Below are positions 1-12,867 of a DNA stretch of 64,000 bases, piece after piece. The notes under the pieces are model-generated. The model did not search any database. It had not been told where the DNA came from and was given only the letters and a program-made list of their open reading frames with translations. Made by a program: the position numbers and the translations under genes. The number at the start of each line of letters is the position of its first letter. The first letter of the stretch is position 1. This stretch comes from Ophiosphaerella korrae (taxonomy: Eukaryota > Ascomycota > Dothideomycetes > Pleosporales > Phaeosphaeriaceae): the NCBI GenBank assembly GCA_028456385.1, contig JALNQF010000193.1:1-64000 (forward strand), given 5' to 3'.

Positions 1-78
1 ACTAATATTATAAACTTACTAATATTATAAACTTACTAATATTATAAACTTACTAATATTATAAACTTACTAATATTT
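1..78. repeat. 17-bp tandem repeat, about 4.5 copies
   Basis: Perfect head-to-tail copies of the 17-bp unit ACTAATATTATAAACTT begin at the first base of the window, so the array probably continues to the left. The unit contains no C or G beyond ACT/CTT contexts and could be a RIP-mutated minisatellite. It is not a telomere repeat (no TTAGGG). Confidence 0.95.
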
Positions 79-114
79 AACTACCTTTCTACTTTTAGTT
101 AGTACTTAGTAAGC

Positions 115-136
115 TACTAGGTATATATACCTAGTA
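115..136. repeat. 22-bp perfect palindrome
   Basis: The sequence from 115 to 136 equals its own reverse complement; its core is GGTATATATACC. Imperfect AGTAAG/CTTACT arms flank it on both sides. No function is assigned. Confidence 0.8.
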
Positions 137-559
137 CTTACTTAAATAGCTTTATCTACTATTTACTTTTTTTAGTTAATAATTAAAACTACTTTATTAA
201 GTTATCTTACGTAAAGTCTACGTTATAATAGATAATACGCTACTTAATAACTTAGAAGTAGCTCTACTTACTATTAAATAGGGCTCTCTACTATAATTAT
301 AAGTTAATAGGTCTATTAATAAAAACTTGCCTAGGTTAATAACTTTTTCTAATACTAAAACTCTATATAAAATAATCTTACTACTAAGAAGTATTAAGCT
401 ATAATAGAAAATACTACTCTTATCTAATCTTTTAATAATAACTAATAATAAACTAAGTAATTACTTACTACTAGGATTTTATATACTAATAAGATTTATT
501 CTTTATTTTATATAATCTATTAGTTCTATTGTATTCTACGTATATAATACCTAAAATAA
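137..559. other. AT-rich stretch with no recognised gene
   Basis: RIP-saturated sequence lies upstream of the family B gag. It may be the LTR or leader of that element, but no second copy exists in the window to define it and no frame resembles a known domain. Confidence 0.5.
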
Positions 560-1989
560 TTTACTCTAAGTAGCTAATAAAGTAAAACAACTTGAAAATA
601 CTTTAACTAAATAAGAAAACTAATTAGCTAATCTCTAGTAATAAATTACTAATCTCTAATAATAAAACAAAGCGCTATTTAACTAACTTAATTAAGGAGA
701 TGTAGAGTATAATAATCTAGTTAAATAATATAATACCTAAAGTATATAAGCTATAGCCTTCTATAACTAGCTCTATAAAATAACTTATAAACTTTATTAC
801 GTACTAGCTAAATAGTTAATTATAAAAGATTTACTCCTAATAGCTACTTAATACTTTAACTACTCTAAGCTACTAGAGTTTAATCTTACTATATAAAGCT
901 TCCTAATTTTTAACTTAAATAATATTTAAATACTACTATAGAGCTTAAGAAAATATAAAGCTAACTTATTCTTTTACTCTAACTTTATAGCTAGAAAATA
1001 TATTTTTAATAGAGAAGAAATTACTCTTAACTTATTCTTAACAAATATCTAAGTAGTATATAAGAATCTATATAATTATTTTAAAAAAAAAGACTACTCT
1101 ATAAAGATCTTAAAGTTCTTAGAAATAAGTAAATTATTATACGTTTAATCTTTTATCTAAGCTATATTAGACTATTTTATAGCTAATAGAAAAAAATACC
1201 TCTTTAGCTTATTTTATACTAATATTATTATATATACTTATTCTAAATTAGCTTAGACTTATCTTACTATTCTTAATAGAGTTACTTATATCTATAATAC
1301 TAAATTTATATACTTCTTTATTCTCTACTATTACTTTAGTAACTAGGATACTATTAGTAGCCCTAAATCTTAATTCTATAATCTTTCTATACTATAATTT
1401 AAACTTAAAGTTTTAAGCTTTTATATTACTAAAGCTACTTAGGCTTTATTTATCTTTAAATTTACTAATATTACTAAAGACCTCTACTAGTCTTTTTAAC
1501 TCTATAATCTACGCCTTTATAAAAAACTCCTAGATTAGCGCTATAGATTAGTTAATACTACTCTTAGTATATATAACTTAAATATAGACTTCTAATATTT
1601 AGTAAGCTTAATTTAGAATAAAGTTAATAATATAGACCTAGACCTCTCTTTAATATATATAGAATTTAAAAATAACTCTAGGAACTAATTTTATAACTTT
1701 TAGACTAAATAATCTTTTAAACTAGCTTAGTTAATAGTAATAAATATATATATACTATTATTATTATAGCTTTAAAGATTTTTTAAAAGTAAATTCTTAT
1801 CTAATAAAGCTACTCTTAAAGATAAAGTAGATAATATAACTAAACTAAATTTTACTTACTACTACTATAAAAAGATAAGATATAAAGCTCTAGACTACTC
1901 TAACTTTATAAAACTAGTAATAAAACTTGTAAAAAAAAAACTTACTTTAGTAAACTAAGCTAGTATAATATAGCGCTATATAGGTATTT
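560..1989 (+). pseudogene. Family B gypsy element, gag (RIP-degraded)
   Basis: This is the remnant of a Gag capsid protein. Near 568-665 one frame, read through RIP stops (TAA/TAG as ancestral Q), gives a Q/N/L-rich heptad stretch like the coiled coil that begins many fungal chromovirus Gags. A capsid-like helical region follows at roughly 1150-1750. Near 1850-1900 one frame keeps the spacing of a CCHC zinc knuckle (X2, X4, X4), with the Cys and His codons turned to Tyr (TGC to TAC, CAC to TAC). Nearly every CpA/TpG is gone, so the start cannot be fixed. A solo LTR interrupts the element at 1990. The RT, integrase and chromodomain farther right belong to the same element. Confidence 0.6.
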
Positions 1990-2388
1990 TGTAATAGGGT
2001 TACCTATTATTAACTACAAGTAACTACTATAGGGTTTTAGTAGATTAAGAGTTAATAACAAAAGCTTATATTATAATTAGTAATAACTATAAACAATAGT
2101 TAATTTATATATGCATTGTTAAGTATTAGCGTTCTAGGTTAAAGATTAGATTACTAATACTATCTTAATAATACGCGTTACTACTAGCTATATACTTATA
2201 CTAATCTATTTATACAACACTATAGATTACTTTTAATCTATACGTACGTTATTATAGATTACTACTACGTGTCCTAGTTGTAAATAGTTTCTTAATTAAG
2301 GTCGTTACCTCGCTCGTTCTATGCTATGTTAGTATCTAAGGTAGGACTAATTAGTTCTATCTCGATTTCTCTTGTTACGCCTATACTA
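1990..2388 (+). mobile_element. Solo LTR, 30-bp-unit type (TSD TATTT)
   Basis: This LTR starts TGTAATAGG and ends near the TGTTAC...TA terminus, 399 bp in all. It matches the 403-bp LTRs at 5958 and 12465. The 5-bp sequence TATTT lies at 1985-1989 and again at 2389-2393, so it is a complete solo LTR left after LTR-LTR recombination. In the orientation of the internal genes elsewhere in the window the LTR reads on the minus strand; here the plus-strand form is listed. Confidence 0.8.
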
Positions 2389-2393
2389 TATTT

Positions 2394-2699
2394 AGGAACT
2401 CTTAGATAAAGTACCTAATAATAATCTTAGCTCCTATTTCTTTAAATATAGTTTAAGCTTTAAATCTAATTTAGACTTAGAACTAGAAAACAAGAATCTC
2501 TAGATTTAGAGTCTTAATCTAAAGAATTAAATAACTAAAAGAGTAAAATATACTATTAAAGCCTTATACTTAGTATAACTATATCTAATACTTTAACTTA
2601 CTACTTATAAACTACTTAATCCTAACTATAGCTTTTAACCTATATAAATACTTTACTAAACTAGTTTATATTCTATAGCTTTTTAGAAAAAAAACCTAA
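2394..2699. other. Family B internal region, not resolved
   Basis: This lies between the solo LTR and the protease-like segment. By position it should be the end of gag or a gag-pol spacer of family B. It is fully RIP-converted and no motif can be read. Confidence 0.4.
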
Positions 2700-4896
2700 T
2701 ACTTTATATATAGCCTAAACCCTAGTAGATAATAAAGCTAATATAAACTTTATTACCTAATAATTTACTAATAAAATTACTATACTTTAGCTTATTTAAC
2801 TTCTAAAACTAATTAATTATAAAAGATATAATAGTTTTCTATCTATAAGTATTACTTATAGAGTAGAATTTTACTTAAGATTAAATATATATATATAGAA
2901 TAAATATAAGCTTATATAGTAAAAAGTGCTAGCTATTTTAAATATATACTAGGGTACTTCTAGTATAAGACTTATATAGTCTTTCCTAACTACTAATAAA
3001 GAATATTATCTTTTCTAAATAAATACTACTAATAAAACTACTAGATAACTAATAAAACCTTATAAGTAATTTACTATAAAGTACTTAAAAATTACTCTAC
3101 TTACGCTAGGTATAGTAAAGTAATATAACTAAAGCCTACCTCTATAGGTTTCTTTTTAGAGTATCTTAATAGATATAAGCTAAAGACTAATAACTTAAAT
3201 AACTTATATAAAGTAAGCTTCTATATAATCTAAGCTTATACTAAGTAACTAAACTATATATTAGTTTCTATAATATTAGATAGTATACTACTAGCTATAT
3301 ATAATAGAAAAGTAGTAACTAAAGATAACTACAATTAGTTCTATAAACTAGTTAAAGGCCTTAAGCTAAAAGATATTCTAAGACCTAACTTATATAATAT
3401 ATATAGTAACTTTTTACTATATTTTAATAAGAATATAGCTAATAAACTCTTACTATATAAGCCTTATAACCTAGAAATTACTTTAAAACCTAATACTAAA
3501 ATACTTAATATAAAACCTTACTCTTTTACTAGAAAATAAGAAGAAGCTATTAGAAAATATCTTATAGATATAGAAAAAATTAGATTTATTATAAAAATTA
3601 GTTTACTTATATAAAATAATCTTCTTATTATATCTAAATAAATAGTAGCTTCTAAGTTTATATAAATTATAAAGAACGTAATAAAGCTACTATTAAAGAC
3701 TACTAATTTATATTATTCTTTTAAGAAATACTAGCCTACTTAATTAAAGCTAAGATTTTCCTAAAATTTAATATTATTTATACTTTCTACTACCTATAGA
3801 TAGTACCTAATTTAGAATAGTTAACTACTTTTATTACTTACTATAGTATATACACTTATAGAGTTATACTATTTAGCTTTACTAATATACTAGCTACTTT
3901 CTAATACGTAATTAATTTAGCTTTACTAGATTATTTAGATAATATCTATACTATATATATAGATAATATTTTAGTATATTTAGAAAATAAAGAAAAATAC
4001 GTATTATAAGTTAAAAAAGTTCTAACCTACTTAAAAGACTAAAGATTCTTTATAGACTATAAGAAATTATAGTTTTACTAGAAATTAGTATAATTGTTAG
4101 GTATAGTTATCTCTAATAAAGGAATTTTAATAGACCTAAGTAAAATTAAAGCTATCTAAGAATAAGAAATACCTAAAACTATAAAGGAGGTCTTAGTATT
4201 TCTAGACTATACTAGATTTCTCTAGCGCTTTATTAAAATCTACTTAAGTTTAGCTCTTCTACTTATAAAGCTAATTAAATTAAATATTATCTACTTACTA
4301 GCTTTAAGTAAAATAAAACAAAAGATATAGTATAAACCTATTAAGATTACTTAAGAATACGTTAAAGCCTTTAATAAGATAAAGCTACCTTTATCTTAGA
4401 AATAGTTCTCTTCTACTTTAACGCTTTAAAACTAATCTATATATATACTAATACTTCTAGATAGGCCTCTAGTAGAGTTACAAAGTAGCTAAACTTAGAA
4501 AGTATTTAGTAACTAGTTAGATTCTTTTTAAAAAAGTATACTCTAGCTAAATATAATTATAATATATATAACCTAGAACTTATAGCTATTATTTAAGCTT
4601 TTAAAGAATAGAAACTTAAGCTTATAAAAAGTTTTTACTTTATTAGTATTATTATAAACTACTAAAACTTATAAATATTTATAAGAACAAAAAAGCTTAA
4701 TTATAAACTAGCTTAATAGTTTCTATTTCTATCTTAATTTAACTTTTATATTAAATATACCCCTAGAGAAATAAATAGAATTACTAATATATTAAGTTAA
4801 CACTCCTAAGATATACAAATAAATAACTTGGACCTATAAGTATTAAATATTTATTAAGTAATACTATAGCTTTATTTACTTATACTAAGTATAAAG
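2700..4896 (+). pseudogene. Family B pol, part 1: protease, reverse transcriptase, RNase H
   Basis: Near 2725 a VDNKANINFI-like stretch fits a retropepsin active site (ancestral D-T/S-G-A). RT follows from about 3480. The catalytic box reads YIDNILVY at about 3955-3978, with the second Asp of YxDD turned to Asn by G-to-A change. Downstream is the thumb/connection region, with a FLDYTRFLQRFI-like block near 4200. An RNase H core starts near 4441 with TNTS for ancestral TDAS, and a LELIAII-like block lies near 4570. The protein is unlike that of the other elements here, so this is a separate Ty3/gypsy chromovirus family. It is broken by many in-frame stops and then by a solo LTR at 4897. Confidence 0.8.
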
Positions 4897-5326
4897 TATA
4901 ACGGGCCTCCTGTTGTTAACTATAGGTGCCTATCTTTTAGAGTTAGTAGATTAAGAGGTAATAGTAAAAGCTTGTGTAGGGGTTAGCAATAACTATAAAC
5001 AATAGTAGATATTTCGCAACTATCTCGTATTAGCGTTCCGTAGTTAAAGGATTAAATTACTAATAGTATCCTAATAATACACATTACTACTAACTATATA
5101 CTCGTTGTAATCTGTTAATCTATAGTTGCTAAGACTAATAGATCGCAGATTATCCTAATCTATAATCTACTAATACTAAGAGCCTATAGATTATAGATTA
5201 CCCTAGGTATCCTAATTATATGTAGCCTCCTAGTTAGGTTCGTGTCTCCTAGAGTTATATAAGTCTAAGTTAATCGTCGTAGAGCTAATTAGTTCTATCT
5301 ATAGCTCTCTTGTTACTATCGTAATA
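4897..5326 (+). mobile_element. Solo LTR, 430-bp type (TSD TAAAG)
   Basis: This is a complete 430-bp LTR running from TATAACGGGCC (ancestral TGTAAC) to TGTTACTATCGTAATA. Identical 5-bp flanks TAAAG lie at 4892-4896 and 5327-5331. It is the same LTR type as 22704-23133 of element H. It sits inside family B between the RNase H and integrase segments. Confidence 0.9.
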
Positions 5327-5331
5327 TAAAG

Positions 5332-5957
5332 CTTACTCTAGATATAGTAATCTACGTACTTTTACTATAAGACTAATTTTAGCTAGACTTCTATATATCT
5401 AAATAGTACTCTTTAGTTAAATACTACCTTTATATAGTTTCTAAGAAACTCTAACTAAATAACTTTATAGAAGAATTTTCTATAAGCTAAGATAGAAATA
5501 TAAACTTTAGCCTACTACTTAACGCTATAGACTCTAGGTCTACTAAAGAGCTTCTTAATATTACTTATATAAAATACTTAGTTACTTAAGCTACTTTTAA
5601 AGCTATAGATAAAAATAAGCTAAAGCTTTTAAAATACTTCTATAAAGCTAAGTACTATTTCTTTAGAGCTAAAATAAGCTCTATAAGCTTAAGTATAAAA
5701 TAATAGTAATAAATTAATAAAATACGCTTATATATTCTACTAAACGCCTAACTTTACTAATAAATATTTAACTTTTACTATAATTATTAGTTAGTAAAAT
5801 ATAAAAGCTCTTACTTTATACTTTATTTAATATATAAGCGCTATTATTAGCCTAAGATACTTTAGTCTATTAAAACCTTTTATAATACTTATATAATTTA
5901 CTACTAAACTAAAAATCCTAGAAATAGTAAATATAGTAACTTAAAGCTTATACTTAT
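5332..5957 (+). pseudogene. Family B pol, part 2: RNase H-integrase linker and HHCC zinc-binding region
   Basis: This continues family B after the solo LTR. From about 5760 to 5950 the translation has the layout of a retroviral integrase N-terminal zinc-binding domain: an ISKRYYWP-like block followed by the CxxC turn (now Tyr codons) and KNPRNSKY, matching the usual basic segment after the HHCC motif. The segment stops exactly where element 1 is inserted and resumes at 12868. Stops are dense because of RIP. Confidence 0.65.
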
Positions 5958-6360
5958 TGTAATAGGCTACTTTCTATTAACTACTAGTAACTATTTTAGA
6001 AGTATTAGTAGATTAGAAAGTAATAATAGAAGCTTATATAGTAATTATTAATAACTATAAATAATAGTTAATTTAGATACGTAATCTTAAGTATTAGTAT
6101 TCTAGGTTAGAAATTAGATTACTAATACTATCCTAATAATACGTATTACTACTAACTATATACCTTTAGTAATCTATTTATACAACCTTATAGATTACTC
6201 TAATCTATTATACGTACCTATAGATTACTCTACATCTTACGTATTTAGATTATAAGTTATTTCTTAATCTAGGTTATTACTCTACTTATCTTATACTTTG
6301 TTAGTACTTAAGTTAAGACTAATTAGTTCTATCTTGATTTCTCTTATTACTACTATAACA
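5958..6360 (-). repeat. 3' LTR of element 1
   Basis: 403 bp, from TGTAATAGG to TATTACTACTATAACA on the plus strand. It is the partner of 12465-12867 and has the same length. Confidence 0.93.
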
Positions 6361-6365
6361 CTATC

Positions 6366-7021
6366 TCCTCCTCTAGGTAGCTCCTTGTTTTCCTATCCTA
6401 GAGCTAAGGTTATTAATCTAGTTTCTTTATTAATATTAAGTTCTTTATTCTCTTCTATACCTACTAAGTCTACTCTTTATTGTATTTAATTAGTAGATCG
6501 TGTATTATATTATAGTATTATAATATTTCCTTATTCTTATTATAAGTTATTAAATCCTCTATTAGATTATATTTTATTAAAATATAGTAATACTTATAAG
6601 GCGTATATTTAGGCTAATACTTAGTTATCTTGTAACCTTTCTAGCATATCTCTAGTAGAATATAGGTTAGTAATACTTATTTATAATAGAGAGAGCTATT
6701 AACTACGCTTAAGATAAACTATCTATATAGATTATAGAGGCTAAAAAAGAATATAATTAGATTCTAAGTATATAGGTAGAAAATTATACTTGTTTAGTTT
6801 ATCTTTATAAAACAAAGGCCTTAAATAATATAAAGTCTATTAAGTAAACTATCTTTTTAGAGTCTAAGCTTAATTTTAAGGCTATAGTAAGGGCTACTCT
6901 AGCTCTTACTATATTAAGCGCTCTTATTACCTCTCTATCTAGTAGTAGTATTACTAGTTTTCTTAGTTTACTATAAGACGTTCTAGAAGGTATTAACTTT
7001 AGAACTCTTCTAGTTTCTTAA
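6366..7021 (+). pseudogene. Opposite-strand ORF of element 1 (unknown function)
   Basis: This ORF lies between the end of pol and the 3' LTR, on the strand opposite to gag-pol. Read through RIP stops, the frame from about 6600 to 7021 gives a K/E/Q/L-rich, probably coiled-coil tail (RAINYAQ..., IIEAKKEYN...) and ends in SLSSSSITSFL...EGINFRTLLVS before TAA at 7019-7021. The same tail is found at this place in all seven copies in the window. In this copy the upstream block KAYI.ANT and the tail are in one frame. The N-terminal half is not resolved. The protein family is not recognised. Confidence 0.5.
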
Positions 7022-10000
7022 AGTAGTTAAGGTTATCTTCTAGTTCCTATATATCTTCCTATAGTTAATCTTTCTTATTTATACCTATCTATTTTACTAG
7101 GTAGTAATTTCTTCTATTATAAAATTAGTATTATAAGATTTCTTTAACTTCTTATTCTTCTTATTCTCTATATATATCTACTTTGTATACTAGTAGTTCT
7201 ACGTTCTTTAGTACTTTTTCTAATAGTAATACGTAGAATATTAAGTATATCTTTATTTTACTTAGTAGTTTTAATTTAAATATAACTAGTATAACTTGTT
7301 TTTTTACTTTATAAAGTCTTATCTTAATATAATCTAGTTTTAAACTTAATTATTTACTTTTAATATTTCTTTATAGTAACTATACTTTTTCTTACTTTTT
7401 AAATTAGGGTTACTCTATATATTTCTTATTATAGTATTTTACTATTCTACTATATAGAAATTCTATATCTTATTTTAGTTAGTTGTATATATTTTTAAGT
7501 CTATAAGTAAAATTTTCTCCTCTTAGAGACTAAGATACTTTAAATCTTAGTATTCTATATATATTTAGGTTAAATCTATAGTTTATAAAGAAGGGTAATA
7601 CTCCTATTACTATATTTTTCGCGCTATTGTATACTAACTATACTATAGGTAATAGTTATACCTAATTATTCTAGTTATAGTTAAGGTAGTATCTTAAGTA
7701 TTATTCTATTATTTAGTTTATACGTTCTAATTGTCTATCTATTTATAGATAGTATACTATTAATATTACGTATTATATTCCTAATTGTACTATTATTATT
7801 CTCTATAGTTTTAATATAAATCTTATATCTCTATCTATAATAATCTTGTCTAAGAGTTAATATTAGTTAATTATAGTTCCTAGGACCTAGTATATAGTAA
7901 CCTCTATTCTACTTTTCTCTTTATATAGTCTAAAGTATAAGTACTTTATAAGTTTATCTATAATTATTAGGATTTTATTATACTTAACTCCTAATATTAA
8001 ATCTTTTAACTTAAGTAACTTTATAATAAAGTTTATTGTAATAATACTCTATAGTTATTCTAGTACTTTTACTAGTTATAATATTCTATATAGTACGTGT
8101 CTACTATATTTATTTCTATAATATTCTATATAGTCTTGTAGTACTTCTACTACTAGTTATCTTACTTTTAGGATATAGTAGTCTTATAGTAGTCTATCTA
8201 GAGTTTTGTTTATTCCTTAGTATCTATATACTAGTAGTTTATAAAATTAGTATATAAACTCTCTCTATATTTTTCTTAAGATATATATTCTTCTATAGAC
8301 TTTTACGAGTCTTTCTTAGATCTTAAGCTTTTCTATTTTTTTAGAGGCTTTTTCTATTTCTCTCTAAATCTTTTTATCTAGCTTACTATATTTCCTCTTA
8401 AGTATTACAGCGATTTTTAGTATATTTAAGACTAAGTATCTATCTTTATTCTTAACTAGAACTATACTAGTAGTATTTACTTCTTCTTATAAGTTTAGTC
8501 TTCTACTTAGTATATCTATAAATTAGTTATTTTTACTCTTTGTATATATAATTTCTAGGTTAAATATTAATAGGAATTCTTACTATTTTATATAGCGTTA
8601 TAATAACTCCTTGTTTATTATAAATCTTATAAGATTCTTGTAGTGTATATAGACTTTTATTTAGTATTTTACTCCTAATAGGTATACTCTCTATTATTTA
8701 AATACTTTATAGACTACTAGTATCTCTTTATTATAGATTAAGTAGTTAAGTTCTACTAGTTTTATTTTCTTAGACAAGTATTTAACTAAATATTCTTGTT
8801 TAGTCCTTAGGTTTTCTTGTATTAGTACTATTCTATAGACTAAGTTAGATACGTCTATCTTTACTATTACTAGTAGATCTAGGTTATATATTCTAATAAC
8901 TAGATTTTCTATAAACTTTCTTTTAATCTATTTAAAGACTTTATTATATTCTTCTATCTCTTTAAATAGTGTATCTTTCTTTATAAGTCTAGTTATTAGT
9001 TCTATATCTTTAAACTATCTTACTATTAACTTTCTATAAAAGTTCGCTAACCTATAAAATTGTTATACCTCTTTTAGGTTTTTTAGTATTAGCTATTTAT
9101 TAATTAACTTTATTTTTTCTATATTAATCTTGATTTTTCTTAGTTTAATAATAAATCTAAGGAAGTCTATTTCCTTTTTGTAAAATTTATATTTTCTTAT
9201 TTTAAGAAATAACTTATTTTCTACTAATCTTTCTATTACTTTGTATATATATTATATATATTCGTCCTCTATTTCTAAAAATATAAAGATATTATCTAGA
9301 TATATATATAAATATATCTAAGTATTCTTATAGAACTATATTTATTCTCTCCTAAAAGGCTACTAGTGCGTTTATTAAACTAAAAGGTATAACTAGGTAT
9401 TTATATAGTCTATATTGCGTTCTAAATACTATTTTCTATTTATTACCTTTTTTAATTCTAATTTAGTAGTAAGCGTTTTAGATATCTAGTTTTGTAAAGA
9501 TTTACACTTTCTATAGTCTATCTTGTATTTTATTAATTTATAGTAATAGGTATTAGTTTTTCTAAAATCTACGTAAAGTCTTTTATTATTTATCCCTTTC
9601 TTTTCTATAAATATAAGTCTGTGTACTACTAAGGATTTAGATTCTTATATCTATCTTTTCCTTATAGTATTTTTAATAAATACTTGCTTAATTTTAGATT
9701 CTTCTTTAGTCTTTCTATAGACTAGACTCTATTTAACGTCTTTTCTTTCTTTTAGTTCTATCGCTAAATCCTCTAGGTAATATTCTAGTAGGTAGTCTTT
9801 AGGTTCTATAAGCTATTTTTCCTATTCCTTATATTCCTCTAGGAATTTTCCTTTATAGGTATATATATTAGCTTTTAGTATATCTATTTTATAATAGTTA
9901 ATTTTCCCTATTCTCTAATTAATGTATAGGTTAGTTATCTATAACTATAGTATCTCTAGGATTATATCCTATTTATTATTAATTGTTGTTATATCTATAA

Positions 10001-12403
10001 CTATATTTCTAATCTTTATTCCTTCTAGTTCTAGTATAGAGAGAACTATCTCGAACCTAATAGGTTCCTAGAATAGCTTTCCTTTAATTATACTTAGTTG
10101 TTAGAGATACTTCTTTATTATATAACGTATTTCTTGTATTTCTATAAACTTCTTTAATATAAAGTTTCTTATAGCTTTACTATTAATTATTAGTTATACT
10201 TTCTTTCCTTAATATATACCTATTTTTGTAATATATAGTCCTCTTATACTTTCTAGCTATTCTTGCTTTAGTAATTTTATAAATTATCTATTTTTCTAAG
10301 GCTATAGCCTTACTTTAAGCTTATATTCTTTGTGTTTTAGATATTTATTATTTGTGCATTTATACTATAGTCTTCCTAGGACGTATTTTTTAGATAGTTT
10401 AGGTCCTAGTCTTATTATAATATATCTTACTTCTAGTATTATTTTTTATCTTTAGATATCTTCTACTAGAATTACTCTTGTATAGCTATATCCTCTTCTT
10501 TATATAGGCTATACGTAATTATTTACTTTAGAGTTCCTATATATAATATAATTCTTATCTAGGTATAATAACTATAATACTTTAAAGTGTACTAGATAGT
10601 TTAGATCTATTATTATATTATTCTCTTCCTAGTATTTATCTTTCTTAGGTATCTCTTTTATTAGGATATAGTACGCTACTAGTACTCTTAGTATATAGGC
10701 TTTATTAATCTATTACGTTTATCTTATAAGTAACTACTATTCTTTTTATATAAGTATTCTTCTTACTATAACTATATATTACTTTATCTATTCTTAAAAT
10801 AGTATAAATTTTATTTCTTTAAGATTATGTTCTTTCTAGTCTTTGTACGCTTCTTCTATACTTGTAACTAGTAAGTATTTCTAAACAAACTTCTATTATT
10901 TCGTTCCTCTATATTTATTATTGTATAGCTATTATAGCTATATATATCTAGTTAGGTATATTTTATACCTCTTCTACTAACTTATTCCTCGCTTTCTTAT
11001 AGTTCTTCTAAAGAAGATATATTAGTCTCTTTATCTAGTACTAGTTCTTTAGCCTAGATTAATAGAATCTAGGGCTCTTCCCCTTCTAAGTCTTCTATTA
11101 GTAGATCTATTATATATACTACTTCTTTTAGCTATACTTTTATTCTTTCTTTTATTACTACTACTCTATTCTTCTATAAGAACTATCTTACTCTCTATTT
11201 ACTAGAAAGGTATATATAGTAGTTATCTTTATAATAAAAGGTCTAATAAAGTATTACGTATTATATTTCTTTACTCCTAGCTACTTTTTCCTAAGGTTTA
11301 GCCTATACTTTTAGTGCTTCTTTTTTACCCTTAGTTATCTTTAACTAGGCTTCTTTATCTTTTTTATAGTTCTTACTCTTATAGTCTTTTATAAAGTATC
11401 CTAGTTTCTTATATTTATAGTATACTATATCTTTCTTCTATTTTAATTAGTAGTCTTTTACGTAGTAGCCTTTTTTACTATAGTTAAAGTACGTAAAGTC
11501 TTTATTCTTCTTCTTCTTCCTATCCTTATTAGCGTTAAGGATTATAGGGTCTCTAACATCCTAATTTCTAGGTTAGCTTCTATACTTGTTCTTCGTCTAT
11601 TCTTAAAGATTATCGTTAATTTATATTACTTATTACTTTTAGGCTCCTAGTGTCCTAGGTTTCTCTATATAAATTATTTTGTATTAGATTTTTATATTTA
11701 GTTCTTGTTTAAATTATAATATTAAAGATACCTTATTCTATTCTATATTTTATAAGAGTTATTTAAACTATAATATATATTTAGGGATACTCTTATTTTA
11801 TGTAAGCCTTTTAAGTCTTTTTTTAGCTTATTAGGTAATATCTATATCCCTAAATACTACTCTTATTTATTTAGTAAAGTATTTATAACTTCTAAAGATA
11901 GCTCTAGTTTTATCCTTCTAGGTTATAGGTGCGTATATAGTATAGTCTATCTAGTAGAGTTTAAACTATCTTATTATATCTCCTTTAAGGTATATTCTAA
12001 TATATATTACCTTTTTTTCTTCTATATTAAAGTGTAGTACTTGTATATCTATTTATAGCTATACTACTACTATAAAGAGTTTTAGGTTTTCTCTTATTCT
12101 ATTAAATTTCTTAAGTATAGGTATCTTAGGTAGTTTCTTTATTATACTTATCTCTAATCGTTAGGTAATTTATTCTATCTAGTTCTATCCTTCTATAATA
12201 GCTTTAATTTATACCTTATTTTATTTTATATAGTCTTAGAGTTCTTTATTCTATATTTCTAGGGCGTCGATTACTAGTTTTATATCTTCTTTCTTAGAGA
12301 TTAAGTTGTTTAGGTAGTCTTTAATTACCTTCTATATAGTATTATCTAACTTATAACTACTTATAGGTGCCTTAACTCCTTTCTTAGTTAAACTTTCTAC
12401 TAT
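7022..12403 (-). pseudogene. gag-pol of element 1 (RIP-degraded)
   Basis: The start codon (ATA from ATG) is near 12403 by homology with F. The two CCHC knuckles lie at about 11394-11498, protease near 10200, RT with the YLDN box at 9291-9302, RNase H and integrase between about 8900 and 7600, and the chromodomain near 7020-7200. The distance from gag start to the YLDN box (3,101 bp) is not a multiple of three and differs from the 3,129 bp of elements F and J, so this copy has small indels as well as RIP stops. Conserved RT blocks can be read on the minus strand around 9400-9700. Confidence 0.85.
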
Positions 12404-12464
12404 TATATTAGCTAGACTATACACTACTTACGCTTTACTTCTTCTAATAACTAAATTAGTAAAG

Positions 12465-12867
12465 TATAATAGGCTACTTTCTATTAACTACTAGTAACTA
12501 TTTTAAGAGTATTAGTAGATTAGAAGGTAATAATAGAAGCTTATATAGTAATTAGTAATAACTATAAATAATAGTTAATTTATATATATAATGTTAAGTA
12601 TTAGTATTCTACGTTAGAGATTAGATTACTAATACTATCCTAATAATATATATTACTACTAACTATATACCTTTTGTAATCTATTTATATAACCTTATAT
12701 ATTACTCTAATCTATTATATATATTTATAGATTACTCTATATCTTACGTGTTTAGATTATAGGTTATTTCCTAATCTAGGTTGTTACTTTACTTATCTTA
12801 TACTTTGTTAGTACTTAAGTTAGGACTAATTAGTTCTATCTCGATTTCTCTTATTACTACTATAACA
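12465..12867 (-). repeat. 5' LTR of element 1
   Basis: 403 bp, followed toward gag by the CCTTGCTAATTTAG-like primer region (reverse complement at 12441-12464). Its CTTAT flank at 12868-12872 matches that at 5953-5957. Confidence 0.93.

Larger units (their letters stand above)
5958..12867 (-). mobile_element. Full-length gypsy chromovirus, element 1 (TSD CTTAT)
   Basis: This is a complete 6,910-bp LTR retrotransposon on the minus strand, with 403-bp LTRs at both ends and CTTAT on both sides (5953-5957 and 12868-12872). It splits the integrase gene of family B. Reading right to left the order is 5' LTR, gag, two zinc knuckles, protease, RT, RNase H, integrase, chromodomain, the opposite-strand ORF, 3' LTR. 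All coding sequence is destroyed by RIP stops. Confidence 0.95.

Noticed and set aside
1..78. Telomere or subtelomere at the left edge
   Set aside because: The repeat unit is not TTAGGG-like, and family B genes continue right next to it; a centromeric or subtelomeric location is possible but cannot be shown.
6298..6489. 63-codon open frame
   Set aside because: It crosses the LTR end of element 1 into the opposite-strand region; the start is inside the LTR and the frame is open by low CAA/CAG/TGG content. The supported ORF is annotated separately.
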